From the NCBI GenBank assembly GCA_049297395.1, contig JBAQUG010000170.1:1-8888 (forward strand): 8,888 bases of DNA, in the 5' to 3' direction. Position 1 is the stretch's first letter. Each line of letters starts with the position of its first letter. Both the position numbers and the translations under genes were made by a program. This document shows, in pieces, positions 1 to 6,452 of the stretch. A model generated the notes under the pieces. That model was not told the origin of the DNA, ran no database searches, and saw nothing but the letters and a program-made list of their open reading frames with translations. Source of the DNA: GWF2-50-93 sp049297395 (lineage in GTDB: Bacteria > Verrucomicrobiota > Lentisphaeria > Victivallales > GWF2-50-93).

Positions 1-577
1 CATCTGCCGAAGAGAAACTCTCGTCATATGCTGATTTCAGGAAATCCGCAAAGACAAGACGCGACTCCGATGCCGGTTTTTCCATTCCTGACGAATCAAG
101 GAAACTTTTCCAGAACGCCATTTCCGGGCCCTGTTCACTGCTCCCGAAGAGAGTCCATTGAACGCGTCCCTTGTCATCCTGAGTCTTGGAGAGTGAAAGC
201 GGAAGGATAAAAACAAAATCTTTTGAGGAAAAATGTCCAGCATGGGCTGAAAGTTCGTCCGGCCAGTATTTGTTTCCGTCAATATTCCTTCTTTTGTGTC
301 CAGCCAGGAAATGACTCGGTTTACCGTTTCCTAGTTCGACAATTGAATTTATGATATGCCTGCAGACATCTTCGAGTCCCGGCCTGAGTTCGCAATGTTC
401 TTCGAATTCGGAAATGTTCCAACCGATAGGATTAAAACAGTTTTTCTGGAACCTGCCGGATGGTTTTTTTCCGAAACGCGGCGGCGGCATGAATTCGGAG
501 TAGGCTGGAATGGAGAACTTTCCATTCTTTTCAAAACACGGAAAGCCTGCAAGCATTTCTTCCCAGGCTTTTATCAT
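1..577 (-). CDS. Conserved-looking hypothetical protein, N-terminal 192 residues (runs off left edge)
   Basis: An uninterrupted minus-strand frame begins at the ATG at 577 and stays open to base 1, giving 192 residues with no stop; the C-terminus lies outside the window. The start is supported by AAAGGTG placed about 7 bases upstream. I do not recognise the family. The protein looks soluble, with no signal peptide or membrane helix. Visible landmarks are an aromatic, proline-rich N-terminal part (IPAYSEFMPPPR at about residues 23-34), NPIGWNISEFEEH (about 48-60), HKRRNIDGNKYWPDELSAHAG (about 93-113, a charged segment with Tyr-Trp-Pro), and SKTQDDKGRVQWTLFGSSEQ (about 132-151), followed by an FWKSF segment. 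The high density of Trp, Phe, Gly and His, and the good codon texture, argue for a real gene; plus-strand frames here are its shadows. It lies 180 bases downstream of the ABC exporter on the same strand and has its own candidate promoter. Confidence 0.8.
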   Translation of the reverse strand, partial: MIKAWEEMLAGFPCFEKNGKFSIPAYSEFMPPPRFGKKPSGRFQKNCFNPIGWNISEFEEHCELRPGLEDVCRHIINSIVELGNGKPSHFLAGHKRRNIDGNKYWPDELSAHAGHFSSKDFVFILPLSLSKTQDDKGRVQWTLFGSSEQGPEMAFWKSFLDSSGMEKPASESRLVFADFLKSAYDESFSSAD

Positions 578-630
578 GGTGACACACCTTTGACACTGGT
601 TTAGATGGTGATCTGCAATTACCTCATTAT

Positions 631-754
631 GAAGATAGCCAGAGGCGGGGCATAAAGCAAGTATGATGAAAGGAATAGGCACAAAGCCAATGCGCAGCAG
701 GCACAGAGGCACAAAGTTCAGATGTTTGGAAATGCAGGAGTTCGGAAGTTTTCA
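631..754 (-). repeat. Dispersed intergenic repeat, copy A
   Basis: This fills most of the gap between the ABC exporter stop codon (758) and the hypothetical gene start (577). On the plus strand it opens with GAAGATAGCCAGAGGCGGGG and CATAAAGCAAG, continues through GGAATAGGCACA and GGCACAGAGGCACAAAGTTC, and ends in GTTCGGAAGTTTTC. Each block recurs in copy B (2642-2717) or copy C (4572-4698). The 23 bases at 728-750 align without gaps to 4674-4696: both begin GGAAATGC and end CGGAAGTT. No open reading frame or terminal inverted repeat is evident. Confidence 0.65.
632..660 (-). promoter_or_regulatory. Candidate promoter for the left-edge hypothetical gene (copy A)
   Basis: On the minus strand, TTGCTT (plus 655-660) is followed after exactly 17 bases by TATCTT (plus 632-637). 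The start codon at 577 is about 55 bases further on, so transcription would begin near 625 with a leader of about 47 bases. The hexamers match the sigma-70 consensus only moderately (3/6 and 4/6). The main support is that the same arrangement recurs upstream of the next two minus-strand genes at 2642-2670 and 4573-4601. Confidence 0.45.
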
Positions 755-757
755 GAG

Positions 758-2590
758 TTAAAACTTGAAGCCAGAAACTCCGCCTGCGGAATTCGCAATG
801 TCATGCATGTACCTGAAAAGGCCGTCCTTTGAAAGAAGCTCATTGTAGGTGCCGGATTCGACGAGGGATCCTTTGTCCATCACGAGAATCATGTCCGCTC
901 TTTTGAGCGTGCTGATCCTGTGGGCTATCACGATGACGGTTTTGTCCGTAAAAAGGGAATTGCAGCTTTCCTGGACTATCGCCTCCGACTCAGGATCGAG
1001 GGCGGAAGTGGCTTCATCAAGGATGACAAGCCTGCTTTTCAGCATCATGCATCGCGCTATTGCGAGGCGCTGGCGCTGTCCGCCGGAAAGCTGTCCGCCG
1101 GCCTCACCGACCCTGTGATTGATAGTGTCAGGATAGTCTTTTACGAATTCCCATGCCCTTGCCCGTTTGAGGTTCTCAATTATATCATTGTCGGTGGCGT
1201 CTGGGCATGCATACCTCATGTTTGCCGCGATGGAAGTGTCGAAAAGATATGGATCCTGCAGGACAACTCCCCAGAGGGATCTGTATTGGCGGAGAGGAAG
1301 ATCGCGGATATCTTTCCCGTCAAGCAGTATTGCCCCGGACACAGGATCGTAGAAACGCATTAAAAGGCTTGAGACGGTTGTCTTGCCGCATCCGCTCCTG
1401 CCCACCAGTGCTATGGTTTTTCCGGCAGGGATCGTGATATTGAGATCATCAAGAACTGTTTTCTTTTCGTTGTAGCCGAAGCATACCTTCCTGAATTCCA
1501 GAGTCCCTTCTATCTTCCCGGGCATTTTAGCGCCTATTTTATCAACGACGGAACTGTGCGTGTCGAGCACTGAAAAGAGCTGGTCGAACGCGGCGTTGGC
1601 GCTGGCAAACTGGCCATATACGTTTGTGAGGGACTGGATCATTCCGACAAGGATCCCCTGATATCCCAGGAATGCGACGAGGACACCGAGCGGCTGATTG
1701 AGTTCCATCACGGCATATGCACCTCCTACCACCACTGTCGCGGTAATCAGATAGCCGAGTCCTTCAGTGATGAAGCCGAGCTTCATGGATTCGAGGACGC
1801 CTTCGAGCCATTTCATCTGGGCCGGCCAGAGCTGGCGTTCAAACTCGTCCTGCACCCTGTCCTCCATCACATACGCCTGGATTGTCTTCTGCCCACGGAG
1901 CTTGTCCATGATGATTTCCGTGACATGCATTCCTGCGACATTCGCGGCCTGTGTTTTCCTGTAGATCCTTTTTGAGAGGGAGCGCGCCGCGATCACATAT
2001 CCTATCGCCCCGACAAGAATCACACATGTAAGAGGAGGACTCAGATAGAGGCAGAATCCCAGGCTGAAAACCAGGCCTGCAACCTGGGTTGTCAGCTGCT
2101 GGAACACCACCTGCATGAACGCGCCGAGATTGTTTATTGAGTTTCCAAAGACGCGCTCATAAAGGAAACCCGAGGGATACTTGTTGTGAAAGCGCAGGCA
2201 CAGCTTCTGGAGATGGCCGAAGCTCATGGAGCGGAGTTCGAAAATTATGTTCTGCTGGATGCTGAACACATGGAACATCGCGAAGAACCACAGCCCCATC
2301 CTCAGAAGCTGGGAAGCCACAAAAACACCGGCAATAATCAAGGCGAGTTTAAAGTCCTTCCTCGGGATCGCCTCGTCAATTATGTACTTCGGGAAAAGAG
2401 GCATCACTGACACCGCAAGTCCGACAAGCGATACGCATATGGAGGAAAGGATCAGCCGTTTCCGGTAGGGTCTTGCCAGGGGAAGAAATCTTTTTATGAC
2501 ATCTTTCCAGCCATACCTTCTTATTTCAAAGGAGCTTGCCTCTCCATTAATTATTTCATCGTCATTACTATCCATGTCCATATCCGCCAT
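758..2590 (-). CDS. ABC exporter half-transporter (fused membrane and ATPase domains)
   Basis: A 610-residue inner-membrane exporter of the ABCB/MsbA-like architecture, expected to work as a dimer and use ATP to move a substrate outward. The membrane domain spans about residues 45-320 with six plausible helices (near 47-66, 80-102, 168-184, 186-203, 272-294 and 299-320). The nucleotide-binding domain (about 360-595) is complete: Walker A GRSGCGKT at 397-404, Q-loop Gln445, signature LSGGQ at 501-505, Walker B LVILDE at 521-526, D-loop SALD and switch His557 (IAHRIS). The substrate cannot be told from sequence; lipid, peptide and drug are all possible. I chose the ATG at 2590 because AGGA lies 7 bases upstream. 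A TTG at 2641 would add 17 residues, but it has no Shine-Dalgarno site and overlaps the end of repeat copy B and its putative -10 box. The acidic N-terminus (MADMDMDSNDDE) is cytoplasmic. No partner half-transporter is adjacent, consistent with a homodimer. Confidence 0.93.
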   Translation of the reverse strand: MADMDMDSNDDEIINGEASSFEIRRYGWKDVIKRFLPLARPYRKRLILSSICVSLVGLAVSVMPLFPKYIIDEAIPRKDFKLALIIAGVFVASQLLRMGLWFFAMFHVFSIQQNIIFELRSMSFGHLQKLCLRFHNKYPSGFLYERVFGNSINNLGAFMQVVFQQLTTQVAGLVFSLGFCLYLSPPLTCVILVGAIGYVIAARSLSKRIYRKTQAANVAGMHVTEIIMDKLRGQKTIQAYVMEDRVQDEFERQLWPAQMKWLEGVLESMKLGFITEGLGYLITATVVVGGAYAVMELNQPLGVLVAFLGYQGILVGMIQSLTNVYGQFASANAAFDQLFSVLDTHSSVVDKIGAKMPGKIEGTLEFRKVCFGYNEKKTVLDDLNITIPAGKTIALVGRSGCGKTTVSSLLMRFYDPVSGAILLDGKDIRDLPLRQYRSLWGVVLQDPYLFDTSIAANMRYACPDATDNDIIENLKRARAWEFVKDYPDTINHRVGEAGGQLSGGQRQRLAIARCMMLKSRLVILDEATSALDPESEAIVQESCNSLFTDKTVIVIAHRISTLKRADMILVMDKGSLVESGTYNELLSKDGLFRYMHDIANSAGGVSGFKF

Positions 2591-2641
2591 TCCGCATTCC
2601 TGCGAGATTCGCAAACCGCCATTGATTTTCGCAACATCCAA

Positions 2642-2670
2642 AAGATAACCAGAGATGGGGCTTTAATCAA
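2642..2670 (-). promoter_or_regulatory. Candidate promoter for the ABC exporter (copy B)
   Basis: On the minus strand, TTGATT (plus 2665-2670) is followed after 17 bases by TATCTT (plus 2642-2647). The inferred start of transcription, near 2635, leaves a leader of about 45 bases before the ATG at 2590. This is almost the same distance as in copy A. The spacer shares GCCCC, a few variable bases, then CTCTGG with copy A. Confidence 0.45.
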
Positions 2671-2717
2671 GGAGGGCAGAAAAGAATAGGCACAGAGGCG
2701 CAAAGTTCGGAAGTTTT
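2642..2717 (-). repeat. Dispersed intergenic repeat, copy B (short version)
   Basis: This occupies nearly the whole gap between the kinase stop (2737) and the exporter start (2590). It begins AAGATAACCAGAGATGGGGC, includes GAATAGGCACAGAGGCGCAA, and ends AGTTCGGAAGTTTTC, identical over that last block to the end of copy A. It is about 45 bases shorter than copies A and C because the middle part is missing. No coding potential is visible. Confidence 0.6.
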
Positions 2718-2736
2718 CAACGACAGGGCAATGATT

Positions 2737-4485
2737 CTAGGAATTGGACGCAGGCTTGTCGAGCATTTCGCGCACTTTGCGGACAAGGGCGTCCCGCAGG
2801 AAAGGTTTTTGGAGGAAGGCCATTCCTGGGAGCACCAGCTCTTTCCGGAGGATCGACGAATCCGTATATCCCGACATGTAAATCACTTTGATGCCGGGGC
2901 TCATGGAGACCAGCAACGGAGCCAGCATCCCGCCGCTCATCTCCGGCATGACTACATCAGCCAGCAGGAGCTTGATCTTCCCTTCGCCCTGCCGGGCGAG
3001 TTTGATGGCTTCAGAACCGTTGCACGCCACCAGCACTGTGTAGCCGTACTCCTCCAGGAGAATGCGGGTCAGATTCCGGACCTGCTCATCGTCCTCCACC
3101 AGCAGTATTGTTTCCGTGCCCCTGGGCAGTTCGGCGAATTTTCTGGCCGGATCCGGGGTATCGGTCAATTCCTCTACGCGCGGCAGATAAATCTTGAACA
3201 CCGTGCCCCGTCCAACTTCGCTTTTGACCGTGATGTGGCCTCCGCTCTGCTTGACAATGCCGTAGGCTGTCGACAAGCCCAGTCCCGTGCCCTTGCCTAG
3301 TTCCTTGGTGGTGAAGAAAGGCTCAAACAGATGCGCCTTGATCTCCCTGCCCATGCCGGTGCCGGTATCGGAGAGAGCCAGCTGCACATACCGTCCGGGC
3401 GTCACATCCTCGTGTAAAGCCGCATACTCTTCGTCCAATTCCGCGTTCGCCGTCCGGATGGTGAGAGTACCGCCGTCGGGCATTGCGTCACGGGCGTTGA
3501 CTACGAGATTAGTTATGACCTGCTCGATCTGGCCGGGATCGGCCTTCACGCGTCCCAGGGATGGATCGAAAGTGGTGGTCAGCATTATGTTTTCGCTGAT
3601 CAGCCGGCGCAGCATCTTGCTCAGGTTTGAGACGAGGTCGTTGATATCCATCACCTTGGGCTGGAGAACCTGCTTGCGGCTGAATGCCAGCAGCTGGCGG
3701 GTAAGAGCCGTGGCACGCTCGCCTGCGGTGAAGATCTGTTCAATGTCGTTGCGTATCGGATCGTTCCTGGGCAAGGCCTTCAGCGCAATTTCGCTGTAGC
3801 CAAGAATGGCCAAAAGAAGGTTGTTGAAATCATGGGCTATGCCACCTGCCAGCCGTCCGACGATTTCCATCTTCTGGGCCTGGCGGAGCTGGTTTTCGAG
3901 GTTGGTCTCCCGGGTGACATCGCGGTTGACGGCGACATAGTTGACGATGCTGCCCGCTGCGTCGCGCACAGGCGAAATGGTGGATTCCTCCTCGTAGAAG
4001 CTGCCATCCTTGTGCTTGTTGCTGAAATGGCCACGCCACACATGCCCGGCATCCAACGCCGTCCGCATCCGGCGATAGAACTCAGCGTCCTGTTTTCCGC
4101 TCCTGAGAAACCGGGGGGTCTGCCCTATGGCTTCCACGCTGCCGTATCCGCTCCTCTTCTCAAACGCAGGATTGACGTAGAGGATCTTCGAGGCGGCGTC
4201 AGTGATCATGATGGTTTCTGTTGCCTGGTCGACTGCGGCTGCCAGCATGCGCAGCGATGCCTCCGTCCGTTCGCGCGCCCGCAGTTCAACCCAGAGGAGG
4301 GCTGACAACAGCAGCGCCGTCACGAGTACGAACGCCCATCCCTTGTAAATAGACCACTCCGTACAGGCAGCGGGATCGGGTATCAGGATGATCAGCAGCC
4401 AGTCTGATAAAAACACCCATAGTCCTGCAAAGAGGATATATGGCATAACTACACGGGAGATAATCTTTATAATCTGCCTGTTCAT
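2737..4485 (-). CDS. PAS-domain hybrid sensor histidine kinase with C-terminal receiver
   Basis: A 582-residue inner-membrane signalling kinase. Two helices (about residues 8-35 and 48-66) flank a short loop; the FLSDWLL...YKGWAFVLVTALLL pattern is common at the front of PAS sensor kinases. A PAS/PAC domain follows (about 80-192), then HisKA with the phosphorylated His218 in GGIAHDFNNLL, and an HATPase domain with N-box Asn330, G1 DTGTGMG (373-379) and G2 GKGTGLGLS (397-405). A receiver domain (about 459-575) has acidic pocket VEDDE, phospho-acceptor Asp510 (LLADVVMPEMSG) and Lys560. All residues needed for autophosphorylation and internal phosphotransfer are present. There is no Hpt or DNA-binding domain, so the output must pass to another protein. 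The start is the ATG at 4485, just before the first membrane helix. The frame stays open to 4974, but that extension runs through repeat copy C and into the divergent methyltransferase gene. The Shine-Dalgarno site is weak (GTGAG). The signal is unknown. Confidence 0.93.
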   Translation of the reverse strand: MNRQIIKIISRVVMPYILFAGLWVFLSDWLLIILIPDPAACTEWSIYKGWAFVLVTALLLSALLWVELRARERTEASLRMLAAAVDQATETIMITDAASKILYVNPAFEKRSGYGSVEAIGQTPRFLRSGKQDAEFYRRMRTALDAGHVWRGHFSNKHKDGSFYEEESTISPVRDAAGSIVNYVAVNRDVTRETNLENQLRQAQKMEIVGRLAGGIAHDFNNLLLAILGYSEIALKALPRNDPIRNDIEQIFTAGERATALTRQLLAFSRKQVLQPKVMDINDLVSNLSKMLRRLISENIMLTTTFDPSLGRVKADPGQIEQVITNLVVNARDAMPDGGTLTIRTANAELDEEYAALHEDVTPGRYVQLALSDTGTGMGREIKAHLFEPFFTTKELGKGTGLGLSTAYGIVKQSGGHITVKSEVGRGTVFKIYLPRVEELTDTPDPARKFAELPRGTETILLVEDDEQVRNLTRILLEEYGYTVLVACNGSEAIKLARQGEGKIKLLLADVVMPEMSGGMLAPLLVSMSPGIKVIYMSGYTDSSILRKELVLPGMAFLQKPFLRDALVRKVREMLDKPASNS

Positions 4486-4571
4486 TTTCTCACTGCCGTT
4501 CTCATGTATGCAATCTACGGTCCATGGGGCCAATAGGAATTTAAACTGTCGTATTCTCAAAAAGATACAAA

Positions 4572-4698
4572 AAAGATACCCAGCGGTGGAGCATAAAGCA
4601 AGCAAGGCAGGAGAAATTATGCACAGAGTTCTTTGAGGACAGGTGTCAACCGCCATACAATATTCGGGAGTTCGGAAATGCGAAAGCGCGGAAGTTAA
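4572..4698 (-). repeat. Dispersed intergenic repeat, copy C
   Basis: This lies in the 301-base gap between the divergent kinase and methyltransferase genes. It opens AAAGATACCCAGCGGTGGAG followed by CATAAAGCAAG, which matches copy A closely; the middle (AGGCAGGAGAAATTATGCACAGAG) resembles copy B. It ends in the 23-base block shared with copy A (4674-4696). The rest of the gap holds only the kinase leader (4486-4571) and the methyltransferase promoter region. Confidence 0.6.
4573..4601 (-). promoter_or_regulatory. Candidate promoter for the hybrid kinase (copy C)
   Basis: On the minus strand, TTGCTT (plus 4596-4601) is followed after 17 bases by TATCTT (plus 4573-4578). The leader to the ATG at 4485 would be about 80 bases, longer than for copies A and B. 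The spacer keeps the partly conserved GCTCC...CTGG pattern. Confidence 0.42.
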
Positions 4699-4743
4699 CC
4701 CGGAAATACCATCAAGCACATGGCTATAAACATGCCGATGAAG

Positions 4744-4749
4744 TATAAT
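4744..4749 (+). promoter_or_regulatory. Candidate -10 box for the methyltransferase
   Basis: A perfect TATAAT lies 37 bases before the ATG at 4787, a normal distance for a short leader. No good -35 hexamer is found 16-18 bases upstream (the bases there read ATGGCTA), so the promoter would be weak or would need an activator. The call rests on one hexamer in a suitable place. Confidence 0.4.
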
Positions 4750-4786
4750 ATGACTGAACCCAGGCAGTAAAGAACAAGGAATCCCG

Positions 4787-5992
4787 ATGACTGGCATGGA
4801 ATTTGAAGAACCGGACAACAATAGCGACAAGCTGGAGCATTTCTTCAGGCTTCTGAACGGATGCATCGAGCAGAACTCCTTTGTCAAGCTCATCCTCGGC
4901 AAGTACCGCGGAACTGAAACTGATCTGAGGGCAGTCGAAATCAAACTGGTCACAATCAAGGGCCAGGATTCCATGTCGTTCGCCTACAGCTACAAGACAA
5001 AGGACATCACAAAGAATTTTTCTGTCAGGGGCGGAATTGAAACCGTCCGCGGTCTTCTTGGACAGGATTTCAAAAGCGCCCACCTGTTTTCATTGAGCAA
5101 GGACGTCCAGCTTGAATTCAGCAAGAGGGACAGATGCATTTTGAACTGCAGCAAACCGACATGCAGCGATGTCCCTGTCAAAAACCACAACCGCGAAAAG
5201 GAGCGGATGATCCATCAGGGCAGTTCCTTCCTGACGGCCCTGGGAATCACTGACGAGTCCCACAAGGTTCTCCCATCCATGGCCAGGAAATGGAAACAGA
5301 TCAACGTGTTCCTTGAGATTTTCCAGCGGGCCCTTCTCTCATCACAGCTTGCCAGGAACAAGAATATCAGCGTGGTCGATTTCGGATCCGGAAAAGGATA
5401 TCTGACATTCGCCGTCTATGATTTCCTGCGAACTTCGCAGAAGATGGATGCGAAGGTTACCGGTGTTGAGTTGAGGGATGAACTTGTACGGCTCTGCAGC
5501 GATGCCGCCAGCAGGCTTGGGATGGACGGACTGCAATTCTGCCAGGGAGATCTCAAGAGCTACAATCCCGGAAAGCTCCAAGTCATGATTGCCTTGCATG
5601 CCTGCGACACCGCCACGGACCTGGCAATCCATATGGGCATCCGTTGCGGTGCGGAAATCATCATGTGCGCACCTTGCTGCCACAAGGAAGTGAGGCCGCA
5701 GATCAGCGTCCCTCCTGCATTGAAGGGGATACTGCGTTTCGGAGTGCATCTCGGACAGGAGGCTGACATGGTGACCGACAGTCTGAGGGCGCTTCTCCTT
5801 GAGGCATCCGGCTATGAAGCCCAGGTGTTCGAGTTCATCTCGCTTGAACACACCGGCAAAAACAAGATGATCCTTGCTGTCAGGAGAAACGGCGCTCCGG
5901 AAAAAAAGGAAGAAGCGCTTTCACAGATAAAAGCGATAAAGGATTTCTACGGCATCAGAAAAATCACGCTTGAGACATTGTTGAAAAACTGA
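4787..5992 (+). CDS. Class I SAM-dependent methyltransferase (METTL25/GSTCD-like fold group)
   Basis: A 401-residue soluble protein. The C-terminal half is a Rossmann-type methyltransferase of the kind described for the METTL25/GSTCD group (Methyltransf_32): SAM-binding motif I DFGSGKGYL at 198-206, acidic Glu228 at the end of strand 2 (GVELR), HACDTATD at 271-278 and the cysteine-rich APCCHKE at 295-301, which in this family stands where other methyltransferases have their catalytic loop. The N-terminal part (about 14-130) looks like the extra domain usual in bacterial members, with KLILGKYRG near 34-42 and a linker NHNREKERM before the catalytic domain. The natural substrate is not known from sequence; RNA or protein is possible. 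AAGGA ends 6 bases before the first ATG, which supports this start over the ATG at 4796. The gene stands alone on the plus strand, divergent from the kinase and convergent with the epimerase, so no operon partner hints at function. Confidence 0.88.
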   Translation: MTGMEFEEPDNNSDKLEHFFRLLNGCIEQNSFVKLILGKYRGTETDLRAVEIKLVTIKGQDSMSFAYSYKTKDITKNFSVRGGIETVRGLLGQDFKSAHLFSLSKDVQLEFSKRDRCILNCSKPTCSDVPVKNHNREKERMIHQGSSFLTALGITDESHKVLPSMARKWKQINVFLEIFQRALLSSQLARNKNISVVDFGSGKGYLTFAVYDFLRTSQKMDAKVTGVELRDELVRLCSDAASRLGMDGLQFCQGDLKSYNPGKLQVMIALHACDTATDLAIHMGIRCGAEIIMCAPCCHKEVRPQISVPPALKGILRFGVHLGQEADMVTDSLRALLLEASGYEAQVFEFISLEHTGKNKMILAVRRNGAPEKKEEALSQIKAIKDFYGIRKITLETLLKN

Positions 5993-6452
5993 CCATTCAA
6001 CCATTTTCCTACTTAGGAGTCGTGCAGAAATAACATTTACATTTGGCGGAAAATACAGGTGTTTGTGTTCGAGTCGCGAGCTCCGCGCGTATGGTACATA
6101 CGCAAGGGGGGAAGCAACCTGGAAAACTTAACCGGCTTTGCCGGGACTTTTATGGAACGCCACCAACCTGGTGGCATAATGTTTGGCGAAGGAAGTGGAA
6201 AAAAAGAAGAAGAATGCCGGCAAGTTGCCAGCGATCCAAAAATACAAATTCCTATACGATTAAATTATCAGAAATGCCTTTCCAATAATTCTCATGCATC
6301 TCCATGGCTTTTGTGTTATTTTGAACAGGCGCAAAGGCATCCGCCCTGAGCCGAAGCATATATGAGGAGATCCAGAAACAACTTCCTCCTGCAAAAAACA
6401 GGAGGAAGGGAGTAAGCTTCCAGACGGCAGGCTGCCGACGCCCTTGAACTCC
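5993..6452. other. 460-base convergent intergenic region with several hairpins, no convincing gene
   Basis: No frame here has a good start, Shine-Dalgarno site and recognisable protein. It is rich in small inverted repeats: GCGTATG-GTA-CATACGC (6087-6103, 7-bp stem), CCGGC-TTT-GCCGG followed by GACTTTTA (6132-6152, a weak possible terminator for the methyltransferase), GCCACC-AACCT-GGTGGC (6159-6175), GGCAA-G-TTGCC (6219-6229), the strong stem at 6382-6408, and CGGCAG-G-CTGCCG (6425-6437). Two converging genes end here, so terminators are expected, but the number of palindromes is more than two terminators need. A small RNA or a decayed element is possible and unproven. Confidence 0.6.
6373..6408 (-). 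terminator. Probable intrinsic terminator of the epimerase gene
   Basis: Read on the minus strand, a perfect 10-bp stem (CTTCCTCCTG / CAGGAGGAAG, plus 6382-6408) with a 7-base loop TTTTTTG is followed by TTGTTTCT, a loose U-rich tract. It lies about 45-70 bases after the epimerase stop codon. On the plus strand no T-run follows the stem, so it would serve the minus-strand gene only. The interrupted U-tract makes it imperfect. Confidence 0.5.

Noticed and set aside
3..210. Plus-strand frames across the left edge (open for 52-60 codons), including one that looks like the tail of an upstream gene
   Set aside because: They lie opposite a 192-codon minus-strand frame with a better ribosome site and motif-like protein content; two coding frames over the same bases are unlikely.
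631..4698. The three repeat copies considered as a CRISPR array or an insertion sequence
   Set aside because: The copies are 2 kb apart, diverged, without uniform spacers, transposase or terminal inverted repeats.
6066..6090. GTTCGAGTC resembles the T-loop of a tRNA
   Set aside because: No acceptor, D or anticodon stems can be drawn around it, and no CCA-type 3' end follows.
6059..6349. A 96-codon plus-strand frame starting with GTG in the convergent gap
   Set aside because: It has no proper Shine-Dalgarno site and no recognisable motif, and it runs across several perfect DNA palindromes. It may be a decayed gene, but I cannot support it.
6382..6408. Strong hairpin considered as a terminator for the plus-strand methyltransferase
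   Set aside because: On the plus strand it is followed by GGAGTAAGC with no T-run and lies about 390 bases past the stop; it fits the minus-strand gene better.
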